Source: Strigomonas culicis (Eukaryota > Euglenozoa > Kinetoplastea > Trypanosomatida > Trypanosomatidae). Taken from it: 29,650 bases of DNA. The translations under genes were made by a program, and so were the position numbers. The stretch is from contig AUXH01000192.1 in assembly GCA_000482145.1 (NCBI GenBank), positions 1 through 29,650 of the forward strand, written 5' to 3'. Positions 8,294 through 15,726 of the stretch are shown piece after piece (position 1 is the stretch's first letter; every line of letters starts with the position of its first letter). The notes under the pieces were generated by a model. It saw nothing but the letters and a program-made list of their open reading frames with translations. It was not told the DNA's origin and ran no database searches.

Positions 8294-9060
8294 AAAAAAA
8301 ATGATTATGTAAATGGTAAGTAGGACATATATTAATAAACCTTTTAAAAACAAACAAACAAGTAAAGAAAAAAAAAGAGATGAAACAAAGTATATAACTT
8401 TTTTTTTTTTCGTAGTTACAAGAAAAAAAAAGCTGCCTACAACACGATTCCATTGACACTCTTAAGTTCCTTTTCTTCCCTAGTTGTTTTGGTTCGTTTG
8501 TAAGCAATAAAAACAACAGAAGAGGAAGACAAAAAAAAAAGGAGGGAGGGAAACGGACTCGTTCTTGTATGCAAGTATTTTTTTCTTTCTTTCTTGTATC
8601 TGCCCTGAAAATCCGCTTACAGAAATCACTGTATTTGATTATACAAATATTTCGAACACGTAATTATGTTTCGTGTAGTTCTCTAACAGATTAACTTATA
8701 ATATTATATATAAAAAGGAAGACAAAAACAGTGTAATAAATTCAGATAATCCAAATGTTTGTTGTTCTTCCTTTTCCTTTTTAATCCACTTCACTTTTGA
8801 AAAAAAGAGAGGATAAAACAGCACCCATGAAAAACACAATATGGTGACATAAATGTTATCATTACTCCTCGCCAGTGACGTGAACGTCCTGCTGTATTAT
8901 TATGGTAGATGATTCACTTGCGCTTTTCCTTGCGAAAACGGTCCCCTCTTCTTCTCTCTTCTTGTTTGGTGGTTGGTGATGGATGTAGTTTTTTTTTTTT
9001 GGTGTTGTTGTTTTCTTCTTTCCCTTTCCTATCTGTTTTTGCTTGTTGCTGCCGTACTCG
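8294..9060 (+). other. 767-base spacer, A-rich then pyrimidine-rich
   Basis: The first half, the importin 3' UTR, is rich in A-runs on the + strand (about 8294-8301, 8368-8377, 8424-8433, 8530-8540). The second half carries the T-runs and C/T tracts for the next gene. I see no coding gene on either strand. The minus-strand frames 8229-8516 and 8862-9185 have no family features. Confidence 0.6.
8942..8988 (+). promoter_or_regulatory. putative SL acceptor for 9061 gene
   Basis: The C/T-rich tract 8942-8968 leads to AG at 8987-8988. There is no other AG between there and the ATG at 9061, although a stronger pyrimidine tract lies at about 9011-9040. The predicted 5' UTR is 72 bases. Confidence 0.45.
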
Positions 9061-9348
9061 ATGCCTTCCCACATTGTGCTGAAAGCGGTTCGCCAGCTAC
9101 GGACCTTTAGTCTCACAGACAGTTGTCGTCGACACCCCTTTGCGTGGTACGGTGGACTGTGCACGGTGCTGGTTGGGTGGGCCAACTACGCGCAGTACCA
9201 GCGACTCATGCCCATGTTCCCCGTGTACGAGCGCTACCTAAAGGAGGAAGGCGGCCGCATGGTGCAGGCGAAGAAGCAGGAGCTGTCGGAGGTCAATCGC
9301 TATAACTCCATGGTGACGCAGATGCGCTCTGACCTGCAGACAAAGTGA
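9061..9348 (+). CDS. small one-pass membrane protein, probably mitochondrial, function unknown
   Basis: This gene encodes 95 residues from the ATG at 9061; the reading frame is open slightly further upstream but without an ATG. The N-terminus (MPSHIVLKAVRQLRTFSLTDSCRRHP) is basic. One likely membrane span follows at about residues 28-47 (AWYGGLCTVLVGWANYAQYQ). The C-terminal half is charged and helical, KEEGGRMVQAKKQELSEVNRYN, ending DLQTK. GC-rich codon use matches neighbouring genes, which supports it being real. I do not recognise a family. Size and topology suit a small subunit of a mitochondrial inner-membrane complex, which is inference. Confidence 0.75.
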   Translation: MPSHIVLKAVRQLRTFSLTDSCRRHPFAWYGGLCTVLVGWANYAQYQRLMPMFPVYERYLKEEGGRMVQAKKQELSEVNRYNSMVTQMRSDLQTK

Positions 9349-9745
9349 GGCTGCACGTGTCCATCATTCCGGTACGTACGATGGATGGGGCATCCAGAGG
9401 CTCTCTCTTGTTCTTGTTGTTGCCAGCGGGCATGTGTATCGCTTCTATTTGGTTTTGAGTAATCCTTGTCACAAACACCTTTTTTTTTTTTGTGGAGATC
9501 CATAACACTGCAAAAAAAAAAAAGGCATCGAATATACGAAGTCACTTGCTCTCTCTTGTACTACAGTGTTGCTCTCGTACTGTGGAAACAGCATATCATA
9601 TGCCTGCGCTTTAGTAGCTTTTCACATTATTTCCCTTTTTTTGTTCGTTTCTCCTGTTGATGTTTTTTTTTGTTGTTTTACTTCTACTACAACTGCCTTT
9701 CTAATGATAAGGTTTGCTTCTTTACATATTGATATCGTATTCCTC
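9349..9745 (+). other. intergenic spacer
   Basis: This 397-base AT-rich spacer has homopolymer T and A runs (about 9480-9491 and 9512-9523) and the acceptor for the dehydrogenase. The open frame of the next gene extends back to 9566, but the extension is low-complexity Phe-rich sequence upstream of the likely splice site. Confidence 0.65.
9662..9711 (+). promoter_or_regulatory. putative SL acceptor for 3-hydroxyacyl-CoA dehydrogenase
   Basis: The T-rich tract 9662-9688 is followed by AG at 9710-9711. The predicted 5' UTR of 34 bases (9712-9745) excludes the upstream in-frame ATG at 9704 and supports the start at 9746. Confidence 0.6.
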
Positions 9746-10657
9746 ATGTTGCGCTTCACGCAGTGTGCTTTGTTCCGTCAGGTGTCGATCTGGGGTGGTG
9801 GCACGATGGGCGGCGGCATTGCTCAGATATCGGCCGCGGCCGGCATCCCCGCGACCGTGGTGGAGGTGTCGCAGGACCGCATTGACTTCTCGCGCAAGCA
9901 GATCCAGGCCTCCCTCACCCGCGTCGCCAAGAAGAAGTGCGACGGGGACGCCGCCAAGATGAAGGCGTTCGTGGACAACGTTATGAAGAACATCACCTTC
10001 ACGACGGACGAGAAGGCGGCCGCGCAGGCGGATCTGATTGTCGAGGCCGTGGTGGAGAACCTGGACGTGAAGAAGGAGCTCTTCGCGCGGCTGGATGCGC
10101 TCGCGCCGAAGGCGACCATCTTCTGCTCCAACACGTCGTCGCTCGGCATCGCCGAGATCGCGACCGCCACCGGCCGCAAGGACCGCTTCGGCGGGCTGCA
10201 CTTTTTCTCCCCCGTGCCCATGATGAAGCTGGTGGAGGTGGTCCAGCCGGATGCGCTGAAGCAGGAGCACGTGGAGAAGCTCGTGGCGTTCAGCAAGAAG
10301 GTCGGCAAGACTCCTGTCGTGACGAAGGATACGATGGGCTTCATCGTGAACCGGCTGCTCGTGCCGTATCAGATGGAGGCGGTGCGCCTCGTGGAACGCG
10401 GCGTCGCGTCCATCCCGGACGTGGACACGGCGATGAAGCTCGGCTGCGGGTACCCGATGGGCCCCTTCGAGCTCTTTGACAGTGTTGGTATCGACGTGAT
10501 CAAGTTTGTCATTGACGGCTGGCACAAGCAGTACCCGGAACATCCCCTGTTTAAGCCATCCAAGATGGTAGATGATCTCATCGCTGCTGGTAAGCTTGGC
10601 AAGAAGACGGGGGAGGGCTTCTACAAGTATGACAGCAAAGGAAAGAAGATCGAGTGA
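9746..10657 (+). CDS. 3-hydroxyacyl-CoA dehydrogenase (3-hydroxybutyryl-CoA dehydrogenase type)
   Basis: This is a 303-residue, single-function NAD-dependent enzyme that oxidises L-3-hydroxyacyl-CoA to 3-ketoacyl-CoA in fatty-acid oxidation, or acts on 3-hydroxybutyryl-CoA. The Rossmann loop is WGGGTMGGGIAQISA at about residues 16-30. Next come the conserved SNTSS (about residue 130), the catalytic-His segment GLHFFSPVPMMKLVEVV (about 150-166) and the family signature DTMGFIVNR (about 195-203). The C-terminal domain contains GCGYPMGPFELFDSVGID and ends GKKTGEGFYKYDSKGKK, as in bacterial Hbd-type enzymes. I take the ATG at 9746 because it is the first after the acceptor and gives family length. 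MLRFTQCALFRQ looks like a short mitochondrial targeting segment, and the C-terminus is not a peroxisomal PTS1. A broken copy lies 3.5 kb upstream at 6087. Confidence 0.94.
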   Translation: MLRFTQCALFRQVSIWGGGTMGGGIAQISAAAGIPATVVEVSQDRIDFSRKQIQASLTRVAKKKCDGDAAKMKAFVDNVMKNITFTTDEKAAAQADLIVEAVVENLDVKKELFARLDALAPKATIFCSNTSSLGIAEIATATGRKDRFGGLHFFSPVPMMKLVEVVQPDALKQEHVEKLVAFSKKVGKTPVVTKDTMGFIVNRLLVPYQMEAVRLVERGVASIPDVDTAMKLGCGYPMGPFELFDSVGIDVIKFVIDGWHKQYPEHPLFKPSKMVDDLIAAGKLGKKTGEGFYKYDSKGKKIE

Positions 10658-10825
10658 CGTGAACGATGACACTATTGCATGCTTGTGTTATCGTTTCTAT
10701 GTCTTTTGATACTTCTCTCAGAAATGTAAGTACACGGTATACTCTCTCCTCATTGTGAGGGACTGTATAGGAGTGTTTTACATTTTTTTTTTCAGAATAC
10801 TGTGAACGCTTCAGGAAACCAAAAA

Positions 10826-10842
10826 ATAATAATAATAATAAA
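10826..10842. repeat. (AAT)n short tandem repeat
   Basis: There are about five consecutive AAT units within the 3' UTR region of the dehydrogenase gene. Confidence 0.85.
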
Positions 10843-10976
10843 ACTCCATGTGAAAAAAGGAACAATAATAACAAAAGTGTTTGATTGATCTCCTGTACTG
10901 GTGAAAAATGCCACGCATATGTCTTTTTTTTCTTCCTATTTCACTGTGTTACGCATTTCTGTCAGTGTAGGTGCCT

Positions 10977-10992
10977 CCCCCTTTTTTTCTAG
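10977..10992 (+). promoter_or_regulatory. putative SL acceptor for inositol phosphatase
   Basis: The tract ccccctttttttct is followed by AG at 10991-10992. The predicted 5' UTR is 47 bases. Confidence 0.6.
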
Positions 10993-11039
10993 TTATTAAT
11001 TCGCGCCACGGTAACAAGTAAGTCAATAGAGTGAAATCC

Positions 11040-13088
11040 ATGGACTCAACGCCAGGTGCGGGAAACCCTAGTCCTGGTACACCGAGCGCTACCACAGGAC
11101 CGCACTCTCCCCCGAGTCACATTAATGGCTTCACTCATATTGAGATAGACTCCTCAATGCCAAACGAAATCGTTCATCGAGGCACTAGCCCTGCCGAAGG
11201 TCCGCGAGAACCGCCGAGTCGTAAGGAAGGCGAGGTCTCCGCACAAGACGTTCAGCCGCCCCAGAGCCCCGTCGATGTGAAACGCCCTTCCGAGACGTCT
11301 GTCACAGCAGATGAGACGCGCAGCGCCGCCCCCGCGGCCGCGCCGGAGGCGGGGCCTCCAATCGCACTCGCGCCACACACAGAGCTTCCGGTGCCACTCG
11401 TCGTGGCGACGGCGAATCTTGCCCGCAGCGCTGTAGAGGACCACGACGACGAAGGCGCCCCGGCCAACCGGGTGGACGTTGACAACGACACTCGCGCGCG
11501 GGTGCCGTACCGCATCAAGAAGGAGACGTTTCGCGTGCCGACATCGAATCGCGATGATCGGCTCAGCGAACAGGATCACAATTGGGCGCCCGGCAAACCG
11601 CTGCGCATGGCGATGATCACGTGGAACATGGCGAGCCGACCGCCGCGAATGTCTGAAGTAGCCGCTTCCTGTATTCACCCAAACGCGCATATTATTGTGG
11701 TGGGTACCCAGGAAAACGGCCCCTATGTCTCTAACAACGATGCGCAGAACCGCTGGATGCGAGAGGTGGAGGAGAGCTGCTTAAAAGGGTTGTACGAGCT
11801 CGTTGCCAAGAGGCACTTGTGGGCACTGAACCTTGTTGTGTTTGCCCGCAAGCGCGATGTGGCTGCCTATGTGTCCAAGGTGCACTGCTCGCACGTCAAA
11901 ACAGGCATGCTGAACGGGGCTGGCGGTAATAAGGGAGGCGTGGCCGTTGCCATTGTGATGTCGATGGAGGCGCGAAAGAACTTCGCACAAACGACAGCCG
12001 CCCATTTGGAGAGGGAACAGGCTGCGGCGTCTACAACCGGTCATGGGAATGCGCGCTATCACGACCACACGTCGCCGAATGATGCGACCGAAGCACCCGA
12101 AGGGGGGTGCGTCGCGTGTGTAGCAGCCCGGCTGCAGTGCTGTGAGACCTCGATCAAGAGCTCCTCGCGCTCCTTCCTGGTCAGCACCCCAGGCGCTGAA
12201 GACGGCCGGGCCGCGAACGACGCGCAGTTTTCCTCACCCAATTCGCCACTGCGGAGCCAGTTAGTGCCACCGGCGGGTGCGGCTCCCATCGGCTCGCCCC
12301 ACGCGGCGCCACACCTCACGTTTCTCTTCATCAACGCCCACTTGGCCGCGCATCAGAGCGGCGTCTCGCAGCGCAACAAGGACTACCGCAAGATAGTCAA
12401 GGATCTGCGCGTGGGGCGGCACGGTACGTTCCGCTCCTTCTTCCGCCGTGCCACGGCCCGCCACGGGTCGTCGCACGAGGATGAGGAGGTGCTGCTGCTG
12501 AGCACGGACGACGACGACGATGACGACGAGAACTGCACACCGGACCGAGCCTCGCGGATGAGCGCGGCGGTGTCGCGGAATGACGTCACGCTGCTGCGCC
12601 TTCCGGCTGTCGCACAGACGTCGGACATCAAATCGTACCGAGATGTCACGGAGGAGTTTGACCTCACCTATTTCATTGGTGACCTGAACTACCGCATCAA
12701 CGGCACCCGGCAAGCGATCGAGCACATTGTGAAGGAACAGCGCAACATACGCTCCATTCTCGTCAACAACGATCAGCTGAGCTTGGAGAGGGCAAAGGGG
12801 AGGGTGTTCCACAACTTCAACGAAGGAAAGCTACTCTTTCGGCCTACATACAAGTACGAAGTAGCGAACGGAGTGACGCTGGACCAGTATAACTTCAGCT
12901 CCAAAAAGAATAGAATGCCTGCCTACTGCGATCGTGTGCTCTACAAGAAGCGGCGTGGCTCCGCGGTGGGCAAGGTGACCATCCGCTTATACACGGATGT
13001 CCCCGACGTGCGCACGAGTGATCATCGTCCCGTGGTGGCGCTCTTTGATGTCGAGACCTTTGCTTGTGAGCGTATGATTGCGTACTGA
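11040..13088 (+). CDS. inositol polyphosphate 5-phosphatase (IPPc domain)
   Basis: This 682-residue protein has a Mg2+-dependent exonuclease/endonuclease/phosphatase-fold catalytic domain over about residues 190-675. It should remove the 5-phosphate from phosphoinositides or soluble inositol phosphates. Visible family motifs are MITWNMA (substrate N), VVGTQE (metal-binding Glu), GGNKGGVAVAI near residue 295, INAHLAAHQ near 430, FIGDLNYRI near 547, PAYCDRVLY near 627 and SDHRPV near 660. These match the diagnostic WxGDxNYR, PAWCDRIL and SDHKPV signatures. Residues 1 to about 185 are Pro/Ser/Ala-rich and look disordered. A family-atypical insertion of about 115 residues (about 305-420) separates NKGG from the NAHLAAH strand, and a second insert carries an Asp run (DDDDDDDEN). 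I chose the ATG at 11040; the frame also has a GTG nine bases upstream. In T. brucei a phosphoinositide 5-phosphatase takes part in silencing surface-antigen expression sites; whether this is its orthologue cannot be told here. Confidence 0.92.
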   Translation: MDSTPGAGNPSPGTPSATTGPHSPPSHINGFTHIEIDSSMPNEIVHRGTSPAEGPREPPSRKEGEVSAQDVQPPQSPVDVKRPSETSVTADETRSAAPAAAPEAGPPIALAPHTELPVPLVVATANLARSAVEDHDDEGAPANRVDVDNDTRARVPYRIKKETFRVPTSNRDDRLSEQDHNWAPGKPLRMAMITWNMASRPPRMSEVAASCIHPNAHIIVVGTQENGPYVSNNDAQNRWMREVEESCLKGLYELVAKRHLWALNLVVFARKRDVAAYVSKVHCSHVKTGMLNGAGGNKGGVAVAIVMSMEARKNFAQTTAAHLEREQAAASTTGHGNARYHDHTSPNDATEAPEGGCVACVAARLQCCETSIKSSSRSFLVSTPGAEDGRAANDAQFSSPNSPLRSQLVPPAGAAPIGSPHAAPHLTFLFINAHLAAHQSGVSQRNKDYRKIVKDLRVGRHGTFRSFFRRATARHGSSHEDEEVLLLSTDDDDDDDENCTPDRASRMSAAVSRNDVTLLRLPAVAQTSDIKSYRDVTEEFDLTYFIGDLNYRINGTRQAIEHIVKEQRNIRSILVNNDQLSLERAKGRVFHNFNEGKLLFRPTYKYEVANGVTLDQYNFSSKKNRMPAYCDRVLYKKRRGSAVGKVTIRLYTDVPDVRTSDHRPVVALFDVETFACERMIAY

Positions 13089-13190
13089 AGTGGCATGCCG
13101 TGTGCTACTTGAGCTGTTGTGTCTATATACACTATTGAATCATTTTTGTTGTTGTTTTTGTTGTTGTTTACTTACTCATTTTCTTCTGTT

Positions 13191-13208
13191 AGTATTATTA
13201 TTATTATT
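13191..13208. repeat. (TTA)n short tandem repeat
   Basis: Six consecutive ATT/TTA units lie in the 3' UTR region of the phosphatase gene. Confidence 0.85.
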
Positions 13209-13949
13209 GATCAGAGTTGTTGCTTCGAGTCCCTCATAATTCAATTATAACTAGAATTCGGATGACCTGCACTCAACTTTGAATGGCATGCGATTTATGT
13301 ATTTATATTCAAACTTCTATATAAATATACATATATTTATGGACGTTTTTGTTGCCCCAGTGTTCCGTCTAAAGCACTTCCGTAACCATTCTTGCTTCCT
13401 TTATGAGTATTTGTGCTCCATTTTTTCTTGTAGATCGCGGAGAAAATGGAATTACGGAGTAGGCAATGAGTGTAATGACGAAGAGAACAATAGTTCTCGA
13501 ATGTGACGTGTATATCATGATGAAGAGTTTGTTCATTCGCTTGGGCCTCCTCTTCTGTACTTTAAAGAGTATTCTTTCTTTCTTTCGAGAATTCGTCTTG
13601 CCCACCCCTACACCCTACCACGACAAGGATCCTTGTTTCTTTTTTTTGAAGAGATAGAGGACTTCTTTCTCGCACATCGCATGAGGTACTGAGTAGCAAA
13701 AAATATTTTATGGTAAACTTAATACGGAAAACATATGAAAAAAAAAACAATTGGGTAGTTTAGTGTATTCCATCGCTTGTGATGTATCAATCATGAAAAC
13801 ATTCACGCGGAATGAACTGTATGGTTCTCTCCTTAATTTTGATTTGTCAAACACTGTGTCTGGTTTGCCTACGAAGGGTTCTGCGTAACTGGGACCTCCT
13901 GATGCTTTCTGTGGATTATTCATGTTCAGTGTCGTAAGCGTTGCATCCA

Positions 13950-13993
13950 CCCTCTCTCCTTTTTACTCTTTTTGTTTGCTTTTTTTTTTCAAG
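13950..13993 (+). promoter_or_regulatory. putative SL acceptor for Memo gene
   Basis: A long C/T tract with a run of ten or more T is followed by AG at 13992-13993, giving a 73-base 5' UTR with no ATG. A second tract (14000-14030) with AG at 14055-14056 could give a 10-base UTR. Confidence 0.55.
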
Positions 13994-14066
13994 CACTTCG
14001 ATTCTCCCTTTTCTTTTTGCCTTTGCTCCATCATATTCAAACCCAATAAACGAAAGCGTGAAGACC

Positions 14067-15044
14067 ATGAACTTCACACGTGCGGCAGCCCACGCAGGGC
14101 CCAATGGCTCCGGGTGGTATGAAGCCATTCCGGAAAAATTGAAGAAGATTATGGACACTTACTTCTCAAAAGTGGATGACACGGCGGCGTTGGGCCGAAA
14201 CGAGCGTCTTCTCGGGCTCATCGCGCCGCACGCGGGCATGTCCTACTCCGGGCCGACCGCCTCATATGCCTATAAGGTTCTGCGAGAGTACCTGTACGGC
14301 ACGGGCGGCAAGGGGGAGAGGGTGAAGCAGATATTCCTTCTCGGGCCCTCGCACGTCAAGGGGTTCGAGGGTGTCGAAGTGTCCGCCGCGGGCGCGTTCG
14401 AGACGCCCTTCGGCCCACTGACGGTGGACACGGGGATTATAGCGAAGGTGAAGGCAGCGCTCGAGCAGGCGGGCGTGCCGGTGAGCTACGCCGCGAAGGC
14501 GACGGACGAGCGCGAGCACTCGATCGAGATGCAGATCCCCTTCGTCTCGCATGTGCTGTACTTCCCGCCAGCGGGCCAGTCACCCAAGGCCGCCGCCGTC
14601 AAGATTGTGCCCATGGTAGTCGGTTGGTCGGATGCCGCTATGGAGGAGCGCATCTCTGTCGCGTTGCAGCCGTACCTGGAAGACGAGGCGTCGGTCTTCA
14701 TTTATAGCTCTGACTTCTGCCACTGGGGTTCGCGGTTCGCCTACACGTATCATTATGAGCCCAAGACATTCCCCGTGATTGGCGATGCCATTATCGCCAT
14801 GGACCGCAAGGCAATAGACCTGCTGGAGAACCTGGACAAGAAGGCGTGGTATGCCTACTTCAAGGCAACGGAGAATACTATTTGCGGTCGCCACCCCATC
14901 TCCGTCGGCTTGCAGTATTGGAGCAGAGAGGACAATAGGAGCGATACACAAGTTACATTTTTGCACTATTCACAGTCGAACCGCTGCGAAAGTGTGCGGG
15001 ACTCATCGGTCAGCTACGCATCTGCCATCATCACGAAAGGATGA
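14067..15044 (+). CDS. Memo-family protein (MEMO1/Mho1 homologue)
   Basis: This gene encodes 325 residues from the ATG at 14067. Upstream in-frame sequence is a translated pyrimidine tract and is excluded. Family hallmarks are RLLGLIAPHAGMSYSGPTASYAY (His near residue 55), IFLLGPSHVKGFEG (His near 96), DEREHSIEMQIPFV (near 152) and YSSDFCHWGSRF (Cys near 218). The two histidines and this cysteine correspond to the metal-site residues of human MEMO1. The region near the end, GRHPISVGL, also fits the family. Memo proteins are ancient relatives of non-haem dioxygenases. In animals they are linked to redox signalling, copper binding and cytoskeletal control, and in yeast to Mho1. The biochemical role in trypanosomatids is unknown. 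Length fits the family (about 290-330 residues). Confidence 0.93.
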   Translation: MNFTRAAAHAGPNGSGWYEAIPEKLKKIMDTYFSKVDDTAALGRNERLLGLIAPHAGMSYSGPTASYAYKVLREYLYGTGGKGERVKQIFLLGPSHVKGFEGVEVSAAGAFETPFGPLTVDTGIIAKVKAALEQAGVPVSYAAKATDEREHSIEMQIPFVSHVLYFPPAGQSPKAAAVKIVPMVVGWSDAAMEERISVALQPYLEDEASVFIYSSDFCHWGSRFAYTYHYEPKTFPVIGDAIIAMDRKAIDLLENLDKKAWYAYFKATENTICGRHPISVGLQYWSREDNRSDTQVTFLHYSQSNRCESVRDSSVSYASAIITKG

Positions 15045-15726
15045 CATAACGAAGAGGGAAAAGAAAAGAACATCTACCGTTGAAAACTTCTTTTTCTAAA
15101 GAATACTTCCATGTGACGAGGCATGTGCTTCACACCAACAACAAAAAACTACAAAAACATCATAACTTATATTCATATCAACAAAGTCTCTTCATCGGTT
15201 TCTCCCTTACTCAATGCTATACTACACCAAAGTAGACATGCCACTTCTTCTTGCAATCGAATTCACAGTGGTAAACTTGACATGTACATTGTATAAGTGG
15301 ATAGGCAGTGATCCTTTTCGTGTGGTGGATTTTTCCCTTTCACGTGATTCATTTTCATGTGGTTGTGTCTTTCTCTTTGGTCTCGTTTGTAAACATATAT
15401 TCCTGCTTCTCCTCGTTTCTGCTTCTCCGTGAATAGGTTCAAGCCATTTAGCAATTAAAACAATTAATCATCTAGGCGTCCTCTTCTTGTTGGTAATGGG
15501 AAAAGAATAAATACTGTCCGCATTAACAGAAAAAAAAAAGCAATCGCGATACTAAGTGTATGGATACTGTATTTGTTATAGCAGCAGCAATACAGTACTA
15601 CTAACGGCAACATTTATCTTTCCTTTTTTTCATTTTAAAAAAAATCTCGAACGTGTGTTACTCTCTTTTTTCTTTTTTCGTCCTTTTTTCTTCTCTGTTG
15701 CCCTATCCTGTGTGTGCTGAAGAACA
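15045..15726 (+). other. 682-base spacer
   Basis: This spacer is AT-rich. An ORF at 15214-15432 (72 residues, hydrophobic, Cys/Phe-rich) starts with ATG but has no acceptor directly upstream and no family features. The final 70 bases are nearly pure pyrimidine. Confidence 0.6.
15660..15722 (+). promoter_or_regulatory. putative SL acceptor for CorA-like gene, almost no 5' UTR
   Basis: An extended C/T tract (15660-15709) is followed by its first AG at 15721-15722, only four bases before the ATG at 15727. The closest upstream AG is at 15594-15595. Confidence 0.5.

Larger units (their letters stand above)
10658..11039 (+). other. intergenic spacer
   Basis: This AT-rich spacer has an AAT trinucleotide run at about 10826-10842, T-runs and the next acceptor. 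No gene is seen. Confidence 0.65.
13089..14066 (+). other. 978-base spacer, longest in the window
   Basis: The left part is AT-rich with a TTA repeat (13191-13208). The middle has small open frames (13285-13506, 13466-13657) without family features. A stretch at about 13750-13925 is less T-rich and is open on the minus strand (13708-13950) and briefly on the + strand (13794-13889). The right end is the C/T-rich acceptor region of the Memo gene. I cannot support a gene here. Confidence 0.55.

Noticed and set aside
13215..13245. tRNA-like T-loop sequence (cttcgagtccc)
   Set aside because: There is no A-box or acceptor stem at the correct spacing on either side.
13466..13657. 63-residue ATG ORF in the long spacer
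   Set aside because: It is AT-rich, lacks the GC3 bias of real genes and has no recognisable motif.
15214..15432. 72-residue hydrophobic ATG ORF
   Set aside because: There is no acceptor AG shortly upstream, the codon use is unlike real genes, and the composition reflects T-rich sequence.
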